From Bacteroidota bacterium (GTDB lineage: Bacteria > Bacteroidota > Bacteroidia > Bacteroidales > UBA1556): 5,398 nt of DNA. Shown here piece by piece: positions 1-5,398 of the stretch. The notes beneath the pieces were generated by a model that searched no databases, was not told the origin of the DNA, and worked only from the letters and a program-made list of their open reading frames with translations. The DNA is taken from the NCBI GenBank assembly GCA_003973505.1, contig QNXT01000003.1, forward strand, positions 1 through 5,398, read 5' to 3'. Position 1 is the stretch's first letter; each line of letters begins with the position of its first letter. Both the position numbers and the translations under genes were made by a program.

Positions 1-414
1 GGCTAAAATATCTTCTGCACCGTTTACCAATTCAACCAAACGATCTACCAGCTCAGACATTTCCATTTTGGAAAAATCTTCTACTTCTTCTTCCTCCTCA
101 GTATTCTCTTGTTTCGTTTCTTCAGTGGAAGCATCGCTTGTTTTTTCTTTATTTGTTGCAACTTCTTCAACCGTAGTTGTTTCGGTGTTTTCTTCTTTTG
201 TTTCAGTAGTTTCAGTATTCGTTTCCGAAATCACTTCTTCTTTCTCTGTTACAACTTTTTCTTCAGTTTCTTTTGTCTCAGCATTTGCCTCAACAGCCGT
301 TTCAAGCTTTTCGCTTGTTTCTTTAGACTCTTTAGTATCTGCTTCAATTGCAGTGGTAGAATCTTGTAAATCAGCTTGCTGATCTACAATTTTAGATTGC
401 TCTTTAGTTTCCAT
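1..414 (-). CDS. Glu/Thr-rich protein, probable DUF349 family, N-terminal part (C-terminus off the left edge)
   Basis: The frame stays open for 138 codons from an ATG at 414 to the left edge. The codon just upstream (415-417) is an in-frame TAA, so this is the first possible start. Residues 1-112 are low-complexity and look disordered: about 33 Glu and 23 Thr, with many Lys and no aromatic residue. The first Phe is residue 114. From there a predicted amphipathic helix begins (FSKMEMSELVDRLVELV, 114-130). Bacteroidota DUF349 proteins typically have an acidic low-complexity leader followed by a segment of the type '(Y/F)S-x-(L/M)-x-x-x-E-L-(V/I)', and then coiled-coil DUF349 repeats. The match is to that architecture only, because the DUF349 repeats themselves lie outside the window. 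No signal peptide is present, so a cytoplasmic protein is expected. The cellular role of DUF349 proteins is poorly defined. It is transcribed away from the etf operon. An unrelated acidic protein with a similar leader is the main alternative. Confidence 0.6.
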   Translation of the reverse strand, partial: METKEQSKIVDQQADLQDSTTAIEADTKESKETSEKLETAVEANAETKETEEKVVTEKEEVISETNTETTETKEENTETTTVEEVATNKEKTSDASTEETKQENTEEEEEVEDFSKMEMSELVDRLVELVNGAEDILA

Positions 415-470
415 TTACCAAAATAGTTTGATAATAATTAATTGATTTATAAAAATTTAACCTATAACCG

Positions 471-478
471 TATTTTTG
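471..478 (+). promoter_or_regulatory. Candidate distal -7 box (TATTTTTG) toward etfB
   Basis: TATTTTTG matches the Bacteroidota -7 consensus TAnnTTTG exactly and points toward etfB, about 230 bp upstream of its start. The 12-mer TATTTTTGTCAT recurs at 641-652, exactly 170 bp downstream. No TTTG -33 box is found 19-21 bp upstream, so promoter activity is uncertain. It faces an inverted copy at 489-496. Confidence 0.3.
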
Positions 479-488
479 TCATAGAGCG

Positions 489-496
489 CAAAAATA
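489..496 (-). promoter_or_regulatory. Candidate -7 box for the DUF349-like gene
   Basis: On the minus strand this reads TATTTTTG, an exact TAnnTTTG match. It would start transcription near 482-485 and give an untranslated leader of about 70 nt before the ATG at 414. No TTTG is seen at the expected -33 position (about 516-520 on the plus strand). The box forms a perfect 8-bp inverted repeat with the plus-strand box at 471-478, separated by 10 bp, so the two predicted start sites would overlap. Confidence 0.35.
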
Positions 497-554
497 GAAA
501 ACTTTTGATATGCTCTTATTTTTATTTATTACAAACTAATTTATAGTGAAAATA

Positions 555-562
555 GGGGGGGG
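555..562. repeat. Homopolymer run of eight G in the divergent intergenic region
   Basis: Eight consecutive G, followed by AGG, stand out in a stretch that is otherwise nearly all A and T. The run lies outside any gene, between the distal and proximal candidate etf promoter boxes. Such tracts can vary in length by slippage, but they are also prone to sequencing error. No function is demonstrable from the sequence. Confidence 0.6.
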
Positions 563-603
563 AGGATGTTTAGATTTTTTTGATTTTCCGTTGTTTGAAA
601 AAT

Positions 604-619
604 TGTTATAAAAATAACA
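604..619. promoter_or_regulatory. Operator-like 16-bp palindrome TGTTAT-N4-ATAACA
   Basis: Perfect 6-bp arms TGTTAT (604-609) and ATAACA (614-619) flank AAAA. The site overlaps the position where a -33 box would sit for the proximal -7 box at 641-648. A repressor or activator dimer bound here could control the etf operon. The sequence is AT-rich, so chance is a real alternative, and no regulator is encoded in the window. Confidence 0.3.
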
Positions 620-640
620 TAAAGTATAAGTGATATTTTC

Positions 641-648
641 TATTTTTG
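641..648 (+). promoter_or_regulatory. Candidate proximal -7 box for the etfB-etfA-acd operon
   Basis: TATTTTTG is an exact match to the TAnnTTTG -7 box used by the Bacteroidota primary sigma factor. It lies 60 bp upstream of the etfB ATG, a normal distance. The predicted start site is about 653-656. There is no clear TTTG -33 box at the usual spacing, where the sequence is ATAACATAAAG. A weak -33 box is common in these bacteria, and activator dependence is also possible. It is the best promoter candidate for the operon. Confidence 0.5.
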
Positions 649-655
649 TCATTCG

Positions 656-688
656 CTGTTTTTTTAGAAAAACAGTTAATGTCTGTTT
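656..688 (+). promoter_or_regulatory. etfB leader with two mutually exclusive hairpins
   Basis: CTGTTTTT (656-663) pairs perfectly with AAAAACAG (668-675) over 8 bp with a TTAG loop, and a G-U pair (655/676) can extend the stem. The same AAACAG (670-675) can instead pair with CTGTTT at 683-688 across a 7-nt loop. The first hairpin would sit almost at the 5' end of a transcript started from the 641-648 box. The second ends 20 nt before the etfB start codon. Neither hairpin is followed by a U-tract, so this does not look like an intrinsic attenuator. A role in mRNA stability or initiation is inference, and the stems are AU-rich and weak. Confidence 0.4.
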
Positions 689-708
689 ATAAATTTAAAG
701 AATAGAAG

Positions 709-1581
709 ATGAGTTTTAGAATAATAGTACTAGCCAAGCAAGTACCTGATACACGAAATGTGGGAAAGGATGCCATGAAATCTGATGGGACCGTAAACCG
801 TGCAGCCTTGCCTGCCATTTTCAATCCCGAAGATTTGAATGCTTTGGAATTTGCTTTACGAGTGAAAGATAGTAGAGAAGATGCAGAGGTGGTAATACTA
901 ACAATGGGGCCCCCACGAGCTGCGGAAATAATCCGTGAGTCTTTATATCGCGGAGCTGATAAAGGGATATTAATTACAGACCGTAAATTTGCGGGTTCTG
1001 ATACTTTGGCCACATCTTACGCGATTTCATTGGCGGTTAAAAAATTGGCGCCATTTGATTTAGTAGTTTCCGGTCGTCAAGCCATTGATGGTGATACGGC
1101 TCAGGTTGGGCCACAGGCTGCTGAAAAAATTGGTATTCCTCAGATTACTTATGCAGAAGAGTTTCTTGGATTGGATGGTAATAAGATAAAGGTAAAACGC
1201 CGTTTGGAACGTGGTGTTGAAGTGGTGGAAGCTCCTTGTCCTGTTTTGCTTACCGTACATTCTTCGGCTCCCGACTGTAGAGTACGTAATGCCAAACGCA
1301 TGATGAAATTTAAGCATGCTAAGACGGATATTGAATTACAGGAATTGAGTGAGGATTATATGGAGTTAATGCAGAATAGACCTTATCTAAAAATCGATCA
1401 GTGGTCGGTAGAAGATTTGGGTGCTGATGTAAGTTTTCTTGGTTTGAGTGGTTCGCCAACCAAGGTAAAGAAAATTGAAAGTGTGGTTTTTACTCAAAAA
1501 GAATCAAAAACTTTGACTGATAGCGACCGAGATATTAATAGTTTAATGAAAACCTTGATTAATAGCCATGTATTGGGTTAA
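709..1581 (+). CDS. etfB: Electron transfer flavoprotein, beta subunit (bifurcation-type)
   Basis: Beta subunit of the cytoplasmic EtfAB heterodimer, which shuttles electrons to or from acyl-CoA dehydrogenases. The 290 residues form the ETF alpha/beta N-terminal (Rossmann-like) fold. AKQVPDT (9-15) opens the domain, followed by MGPP (66-69), FAGSDTLATSYA (94-105) and GRQAIDGDTAQVGP (122-135). The last two motifs closely resemble clostridial bifurcating EtfB, where they help hold a second FAD. Mitochondrial-type subunits have GKQAIDDDxxQTGQ there and bind AMP. The protein is longer than classical EtfB (about 250 aa). The region where the NEPRYP recognition loop is usual instead reads APDCRVRNAKRMMKFKHA (187-204), which may fit its particular dehydrogenase partner. 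The start is firm, because an in-frame TAG lies at 703-705. There is no Shine-Dalgarno site, as is usual in Bacteroidota. It is the first gene of the operon, and etfA begins 21 bp after its stop. The family call is near certain; bifurcation is inferred. Confidence 0.96.
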   Translation: MSFRIIVLAKQVPDTRNVGKDAMKSDGTVNRAALPAIFNPEDLNALEFALRVKDSREDAEVVILTMGPPRAAEIIRESLYRGADKGILITDRKFAGSDTLATSYAISLAVKKLAPFDLVVSGRQAIDGDTAQVGPQAAEKIGIPQITYAEEFLGLDGNKIKVKRRLERGVEVVEAPCPVLLTVHSSAPDCRVRNAKRMMKFKHAKTDIELQELSEDYMELMQNRPYLKIDQWSVEDLGADVSFLGLSGSPTKVKKIESVVFTQKESKTLTDSDRDINSLMKTLINSHVLG

Positions 1582-1602
1582 TCCATAGATAAATAGATAG
1601 AT

Positions 1603-2625
1603 ATGAAAAATGTATTTGTATATTGTGAGCTTACCGAAGAAGGTAATATTGCCGATGTGAGTTTGGAATTATGTTCGAAAGGACGTAAGCTTGCTGATGA
1701 GTTGAAAGTTGACTTAGAGGCTGTAGTTATAGGTCATAAATTGGATGGCATTCAGGAAGAATTGACTCCTTATGGTGTTGATAAGGTTTATATGGCTGAT
1801 GATAAAAGATTATTTCCATTTACAACTTTACCACATGCTGCTATTTTTAGTAAACTACTTGAAGAGCAGCAAGCAGATGTTGTTTTGGTAGGTGCTACGT
1901 CCATTGGTCGTGATTTGGCGCCTCGTGTAGCTTCCACATTACGCTGTGGTCTTACTGCCGATTGTACCTCATTGGAGATTGGTGATCATTACGTAAAGAA
2001 AACGGACACTACCTATAAGAATTTATTATACCAAATTCGTCCTGCTTTTGGTGGAAATATTGTAGCTACGATTATTAATCCAGATATGCATCCACAAATG
2101 GCAACGGTGCGTGAGGGCGTGATGAAAAAAGAGCCTGTTAAGCGTAAAAAGAATGCCGAAATTATTAAGCTTGATGTTAAGAAATATGTAACTGATAGCG
2201 ATTTTGTGGTAAATATTATAGAGCGTCATATTGAAGCCCAAAAGGTAAATATAAAAGGAGCTCAAATTATAGTTGCAGGGGGTTATGGAGTAGGTTCTAA
2301 AGAAAATTTCAAACTGCTTTATGATTTGGCTGATGCCATTGGTGGTGAAGTAGGAGCCACTCGTGCTGCTGTGGATGCGGGTTTTGAAGAGCACGAACGT
2401 CAGATTGGTCAAACAGGTGTTACGGTTCGTCCTAAGTTGTATATCGCTTGCGGCATTTCAGGTGCTGTTCAGCATCGTGCCGGTATGGATCAAAGTGCCC
2501 AAATAATTTCCATTAATACAGACCCTGAAGCTCCAATTTCAAATATTGCCGATTATAATATCAATGGTAAATTGGAGGATGTTTTGCCAAAAATGTTGAA
2601 GTATTTTAAGCAAAACTCAAAATAA
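1603..2625 (+). CDS. etfA: Electron transfer flavoprotein, alpha subunit (bifurcation-type)
   Basis: Alpha subunit of EtfAB, 340 residues. It has an N-terminal ETF domain (about 1-175) and a C-terminal FAD-binding domain (about 205-335). GATSIGRDLAPRVA (97-110), GLTADC (116-121), RPAFGGN (146-152) and PQMATVREGV (164-173) are typical of anaerobic/bifurcating EtfA. The FAD signature is intact: ATRAAVDAG (252-260), GQTG (269-272), PKLYIACGISGAVQHRAGM (277-295), INTDPEAPI (304-312) and ADYNINGKLEDVLP (316-329). His291 corresponds to the histidine that contacts the alpha-FAD isoalloxazine in known ETFs. Near the end NGKLEDV stands where many homologues have GDLF/YEV, a mild departure. The start follows an in-frame TAG at 1594-1596. 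The gap from etfB contains three ATAGAT copies (two of them overlapping) and no Shine-Dalgarno site. The protein is cytoplasmic and co-transcribed with etfB and the dehydrogenase that follows 34 bp after its stop. Confidence 0.97.
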   Translation: MKNVFVYCELTEEGNIADVSLELCSKGRKLADELKVDLEAVVIGHKLDGIQEELTPYGVDKVYMADDKRLFPFTTLPHAAIFSKLLEEQQADVVLVGATSIGRDLAPRVASTLRCGLTADCTSLEIGDHYVKKTDTTYKNLLYQIRPAFGGNIVATIINPDMHPQMATVREGVMKKEPVKRKKNAEIIKLDVKKYVTDSDFVVNIIERHIEAQKVNIKGAQIIVAGGYGVGSKENFKLLYDLADAIGGEVGATRAAVDAGFEEHERQIGQTGVTVRPKLYIACGISGAVQHRAGMDQSAQIISINTDPEAPISNIADYNINGKLEDVLPKMLKYFKQNSK

Positions 2626-2659
2626 TTAAAGTGTTTTAAGAACAATAAGAAAAGATATC

Positions 2660-4363
2660 ATGTCTAATTTATATACAGAAAACGAACATCTTAAGTTTCA
2701 TTTGGAACATCCAATGATGGAGAAGATTGTACGTTTAAAAGAGAATAATTTTTCAGAAAAAGATAAGTATGATTATGCCCCCATCGATTTTGAAGATACC
2801 ATGGATCATTATGATAAGGTATTGGAAATAGTAGGGGAGATTTCAGGTGAAATCATTGCGGCTAACGCTGAGGATGTGGATCATCAAGGTCCTAAAGTGG
2901 TTGATGACCAAGTTGTATATGCAGATGGTACGAAAAAGAATATTGAGGCTGTTGTGCAAGCGAAATTATTTGGAATGTCATTACCACGTAAATATGGTGG
3001 CTTGAATTTCCCCATAGTGCCTTATGTGATGGCTGCTGAATTGGTTTCGCGCGCCGATGCGGGTTTTGCTAATATCTGGGGCTTGCAAGATTGTGCCGAA
3101 ACCATTCATGAGTATGCTTCGGAGGAAATAAAAGAAAAATACCTTCATCGTTTTAATGATGGTGCTACGGCGGCTATGGATTTGACCGAGCCTGATGCTG
3201 GTTCTGACCTTCAAGCTGTAATGCTCAAAGCACATTACGATGAAGACAAGAAAACTTGGTTGTTAAATGGTGTAAAACGATTTATTACCAATGGTGATGC
3301 GGATATCTCTTTGGTTTTAGCACGTACTGAAGAAGGTTCGACTGATGCTCGTGGTCTTTCCTTATTTGTGTATGATCGCACAGAAAAAGCCATGAAAGTG
3401 CGTCGCATTGAGAACAAATTAGGAATTAAGGGTTCACCTACTTGCGAATTGGTTTTTAAAGATGCTCCAGCTGAATTGGTTGGCGATCGTAAGTTTGGCT
3501 TGATTAAATATGTAATGTCGTTGATGAATATGGCCCGTTTGGGTGTTGGTGCTCAGTCGGTTGGAATAGCTGAAGCCGCTTATCAGGAAGGTCTTAAATA
3601 TGCTAAGGAGCGTGAGCAATTTGGCAAAGCCATTATTAAATTTCCTGCTATATTTGAGATGTTATCAAATATGAGAGCGAAAACTGATGCCATTCGTACA
3701 CTGCTTTACGAAACATCACGTTTTATTGACATCTATAAAATTTATGGTCAAATTTCGAAAGAGCGTAAGCTTACACCTGCTGAACGCAAAGAGTTTAAGT
3801 ATTATCAGCGTGCTGCCGATATTTATACCCCTTTATTGAAATTGTTTGCCAGTGAGTATTGTAATCAAATAGCATCTGATGCATTGCAAATTCATGGTGG
3901 AACGGGTTATATGAAAGACTTCCCAATTGAGCGCATATTCCGTGATGCACGCATTACAAATATTTATGAAGGAACATCTCAACTTCAGGTGGTTGCGGCC
4001 ATACGTGGGGTGGGGAATAAGGCCTATTATAATATGATGAAGGAATATGAGAAGATTGAAGTGAAACCCGAATTGGAGTATTTGAAAAATATTTTGGTGA
4101 AACTTACATCGCATTATGCAAAAGCAGTAAAGAAAGTTACTGATGAAAAGGATAATGAATATTTGGATTTTCACGCACGTCGCTTAGTTGAAATTGCGGG
4201 TAATATTATTACGGGCTATTTGCTTCTTTTAGATGCCAATCGTAAGATTGATTATAAGAAATCAGCTGATATATTTATTCGTAAAGCTCGTGCAGAGATT
4301 ACTCATAATATTAGCTATATCAATAATTTTAGCTTGAGAGATATTTCTGATTTTAAGATGTAG
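2660..4363 (+). CDS. Acyl-CoA dehydrogenase, long form with C-terminal extension
   Basis: FAD enzyme that interconverts an acyl-CoA and trans-2-enoyl-CoA, using the adjacent EtfAB as electron partner. Domains in order: N-terminal helical (about 45-165), middle beta (about 170-270, with LTEPDAGSD at 175-183), C-terminal helical (about 280-445) and an extra C-terminal domain (about 455-560). The FAD-contact motif is EREQFG (317-322). The second family signature is fully kept (QIHGGTGYMKD at 410-420, then R425 and D429). The catalytic base is expected to be Glu437 in IYEGTSQ. At 567 aa it is far longer than the roughly 380-aa butyryl-CoA dehydrogenases. The N-terminal pattern, the KLGIKGSPTCELVF segment (253-266) and the C-terminal domain recall the DmdC/FadE5 branch. 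A charged insert at about 357-390 (KERKLTPAERKEF) separates two core helices. Substrate chain length cannot be read from the sequence. Crotonyl/butyryl-CoA or longer fatty acyl-CoAs are both possible. Last gene of the operon; a strong terminator follows 26 bp after the stop. Confidence 0.93.
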   Translation: MSNLYTENEHLKFHLEHPMMEKIVRLKENNFSEKDKYDYAPIDFEDTMDHYDKVLEIVGEISGEIIAANAEDVDHQGPKVVDDQVVYADGTKKNIEAVVQAKLFGMSLPRKYGGLNFPIVPYVMAAELVSRADAGFANIWGLQDCAETIHEYASEEIKEKYLHRFNDGATAAMDLTEPDAGSDLQAVMLKAHYDEDKKTWLLNGVKRFITNGDADISLVLARTEEGSTDARGLSLFVYDRTEKAMKVRRIENKLGIKGSPTCELVFKDAPAELVGDRKFGLIKYVMSLMNMARLGVGAQSVGIAEAAYQEGLKYAKEREQFGKAIIKFPAIFEMLSNMRAKTDAIRTLLYETSRFIDIYKIYGQISKERKLTPAERKEFKYYQRAADIYTPLLKLFASEYCNQIASDALQIHGGTGYMKDFPIERIFRDARITNIYEGTSQLQVVAAIRGVGNKAYYNMMKEYEKIEVKPELEYLKNILVKLTSHYAKAVKKVTDEKDNEYLDFHARRLVEIAGNIITGYLLLLDANRKIDYKKSADIFIRKARAEITHNISYINNFSLRDISDFKM

Positions 4364-4389
4364 ATTTTGTTAAAATATCGGTTTATAAT

Positions 4390-4428
4390 AAAAATCCCCA
4401 TTGGCAGTTTGTTAATGGGGATTTTTTT
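4390..4428 (+). terminator. Intrinsic terminator of the etf operon
   Basis: A perfect 13-bp stem (4390-4402 with 4414-4426, core ATCCCCATT/AATGGGGAT) can extend inward by two G-U pairs and a C-G pair to a 5-nt loop (AGTTT). It ends in a run of seven T (4422-4428). It sits 26 bp after the dehydrogenase stop codon and before the lipase gene. The stem is preceded by an A-rich run, so the minus strand also has a short T-rich tail and the hairpin could act in both directions. Confidence 0.93.
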
Positions 4429-4454
4429 AGTTTAGCAGCATTAAAAAGCGATAT

Positions 4455-5398
4455 ATGAGAAAGATCATTTTTAGTTTGGTTTTATTTCTTTTTGTTAAAA
4501 CGGTTTTGTCTCAAATACAAACAGGTTTTGACAAATATGAAGGTCGTGATATGATTTCGCTTTGCAATAGCTATACTCAAATTCGATTGTTTAACACCGA
4601 CTCGGCAATTGTCCCCAAGTCCTATAAAAAGATTTATACCTCTGGAGTTTATGGCTTAGATAATAAGTTTCAAATTTGGCAGAAAGGTAAAATTGCCATT
4701 GTGGTTTTTCGAGGTTCAACGGCTAAAAAAAGTAGTTGGCTCGAAAATATGTATTCGGTTATGATTCCCGCAAAAGGAAGCATTACCTTACCAGGAATGG
4801 AAAGGGTAGATTACCGCTTTGCAAAATCGAATGATGCTAAAGTTCATGCTGGTTGGAGTTTGGGTGTTGCCTTTATTATTCAAGATTTAATACATGAAAT
4901 ACAACGCTTAAATGCAAGAGGGGTTTATGATTTTATTCTTACGGGTCATAGCCAGGGAGGGGCTTTATGTCAATTGTCAAGAGCGTATTTAGAGAATTTA
5001 CAGAAGGGCGTTATTTCTGATCAATGTCGTTTCAAGACCTATGCTTTTGCAAGCCCGATGATTGGCAATGAGGCTTTTATTCGTGAATATACACAACGCT
5101 ACGAGCGTGTTGGAACAAGTTTTAGCATCTTCAATCCCGATGATTTGGTTCCGAAATTACCGCAAACGGTACATTCCACAAGTGATAAGTTTTATTCATT
5201 GAATAATATTAGTAGGCTATTGGATAGTACCAGTAATTTTACGTTTAAAGACTTTGCGTTTCGAGCGGTAACGGAAACCATTAGCAAAGACCCTGTTGAG
5301 AAATATATTAAGTTGGCAGGTTATTCGGTGCACAAACAAATTGAGGATGAAATTGGCCCCTTGAAAATGCCAAAATATACTCGTGACCTAGAATATGT
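4455..5398 (+). CDS. Secreted class 3 lipase/esterase, partial (C-terminus off the right edge)
   Basis: The frame is open from the ATG at 4455 to the window edge (314 complete codons). An in-frame TAG at 4428-4430 rules out an upstream ATG. Residues 1-19 are a Sec signal peptide (MRK, then a hydrophobic IIFSLVLFLFV), with likely cleavage before Gln20 (VLS|QIQ). The mature part is an alpha/beta hydrolase of the Lipase_3 type: oxyanion-loop motif VVFRGST (83-89), VHAGW (130-134), nucleophile elbow TGHSQGGAL (163-171) with Ser166, and NPDDLVPKLP (227-236) with Asp230 as the likely acid. His293 (GYSVHKQI) is the best candidate for the catalytic base, and His240 the alternative. It probably hydrolyses acylglycerols or other esters in the periplasm or outside the cell. 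The substrate is not readable. It begins only 26 bp after the etf terminator and is probably its own transcript. An imperfect -7 box (TAGTTTAG, 4428-4435) lies in that gap. Confidence 0.9.
   Translation, partial: MRKIIFSLVLFLFVKTVLSQIQTGFDKYEGRDMISLCNSYTQIRLFNTDSAIVPKSYKKIYTSGVYGLDNKFQIWQKGKIAIVVFRGSTAKKSSWLENMYSVMIPAKGSITLPGMERVDYRFAKSNDAKVHAGWSLGVAFIIQDLIHEIQRLNARGVYDFILTGHSQGGALCQLSRAYLENLQKGVISDQCRFKTYAFASPMIGNEAFIREYTQRYERVGTSFSIFNPDDLVPKLPQTVHSTSDKFYSLNNISRLLDSTSNFTFKDFAFRAVTETISKDPVEKYIKLAGYSVHKQIEDEIGPLKMPKYTRDLEY

Noticed and set aside
68..382. Plus-strand open frames rich in Ser, Val and Phe (68-382 and 109-369)
   Set aside because: They are the antisense of the Glu/Lys/Thr codon repeats of the minus-strand gene (GAA/AAA/ACT read as TTC/TTT/AGT). 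They have no domain-like composition and no initiation context.
656..675. Intrinsic terminator or attenuator before etfB
   Set aside because: The hairpin stem is almost all A-T pairs, and the T-run is inside the stem, not after it, so it lacks the form of a terminator.
415..708. Small gene, tRNA or riboswitch in the divergent intergenic region
   Set aside because: No open frame with plausible coding character, no cloverleaf or tRNA-like ends, and no recognised riboswitch core. Only the short elements listed above are visible.
687..1317. Minus-strand open frames opposite etfB (687-1013 and 1060-1317)
   Set aside because: They lie fully or mainly inside a clear etfB coding sequence, show no family resemblance, and are shadows of its codon usage.
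1585..1602. ATAGAT repeats between etfB and etfA as a regulatory element
   Set aside because: Three short, partly overlapping copies in an AT-rich 21-bp spacer are easily explained by chance and by the need for an unstructured initiation region.
2026..2412. Minus-strand open frame opposite etfA
   Set aside because: Antisense shadow of a well-conserved gene, with low-complexity, implausible protein composition.
2981..4174. Minus-strand open frames opposite the acyl-CoA dehydrogenase
   Set aside because: Antisense shadows of a full-length gene whose motifs are all intact; none has a recognisable domain or promoter.

Overview
The window is AT-rich, has no purine-rich Shine-Dalgarno sites, carries TAnnTTTG-type promoter boxes, and encodes proteins of Bacteroidota style. 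An etfB-etfA-acyl-CoA dehydrogenase cluster of this order is known from Bacteroidales such as Porphyromonas. I infer a member of the Bacteroidota, plausibly an anaerobic or facultative Bacteroidales/Marinilabiliales-like organism. Genus cannot be told from this sequence.

Layout: (1) 1-414, minus strand: the N-terminal part of a very Glu/Thr-rich protein, probably a DUF349-family protein, running off the left edge. (2) 415-708: a 294-bp divergent intergenic region without a gene. It holds candidate -7 boxes in both directions, a 12-bp direct repeat, a run of eight G, a 16-bp operator-like palindrome and a leader with two mutually exclusive hairpins. (3) 709-4363, plus strand: a tight operon of etfB (290 aa), etfA (340 aa) and a long acyl-CoA dehydrogenase (567 aa), with gaps of 21 and 34 bp. 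(4) 4390-4428: a strong intrinsic terminator. (5) 4455-5398, plus strand: a secreted class 3 lipase/esterase, cut by the right edge. Its frame has no stop inside the window.

The three operon genes make one working unit. The dehydrogenase interconverts an acyl-CoA and its 2,3-enoyl-CoA, and the EtfAB flavoprotein carries its electrons. EtfA and EtfB read like the anaerobic, electron-bifurcating branch of the family (EtfB GRQAIDGDTAQVGP and FAGSDTLATS; EtfA GATSIGRDLAPRV and RPAFGGN) rather than the mitochondrial-type branch. The unit could therefore work in the reductive direction (enoyl-CoA reduction coupled to ferredoxin) instead of, or as well as, beta-oxidation. That is inference from sequence resemblance.

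I see no mobile element, CRISPR array, tRNA or rRNA, and no convincing sign of an undescribed system. The most interesting parts are the compact regulatory region before etfB and the pairing of a bifurcation-type Etf with an extended dehydrogenase.
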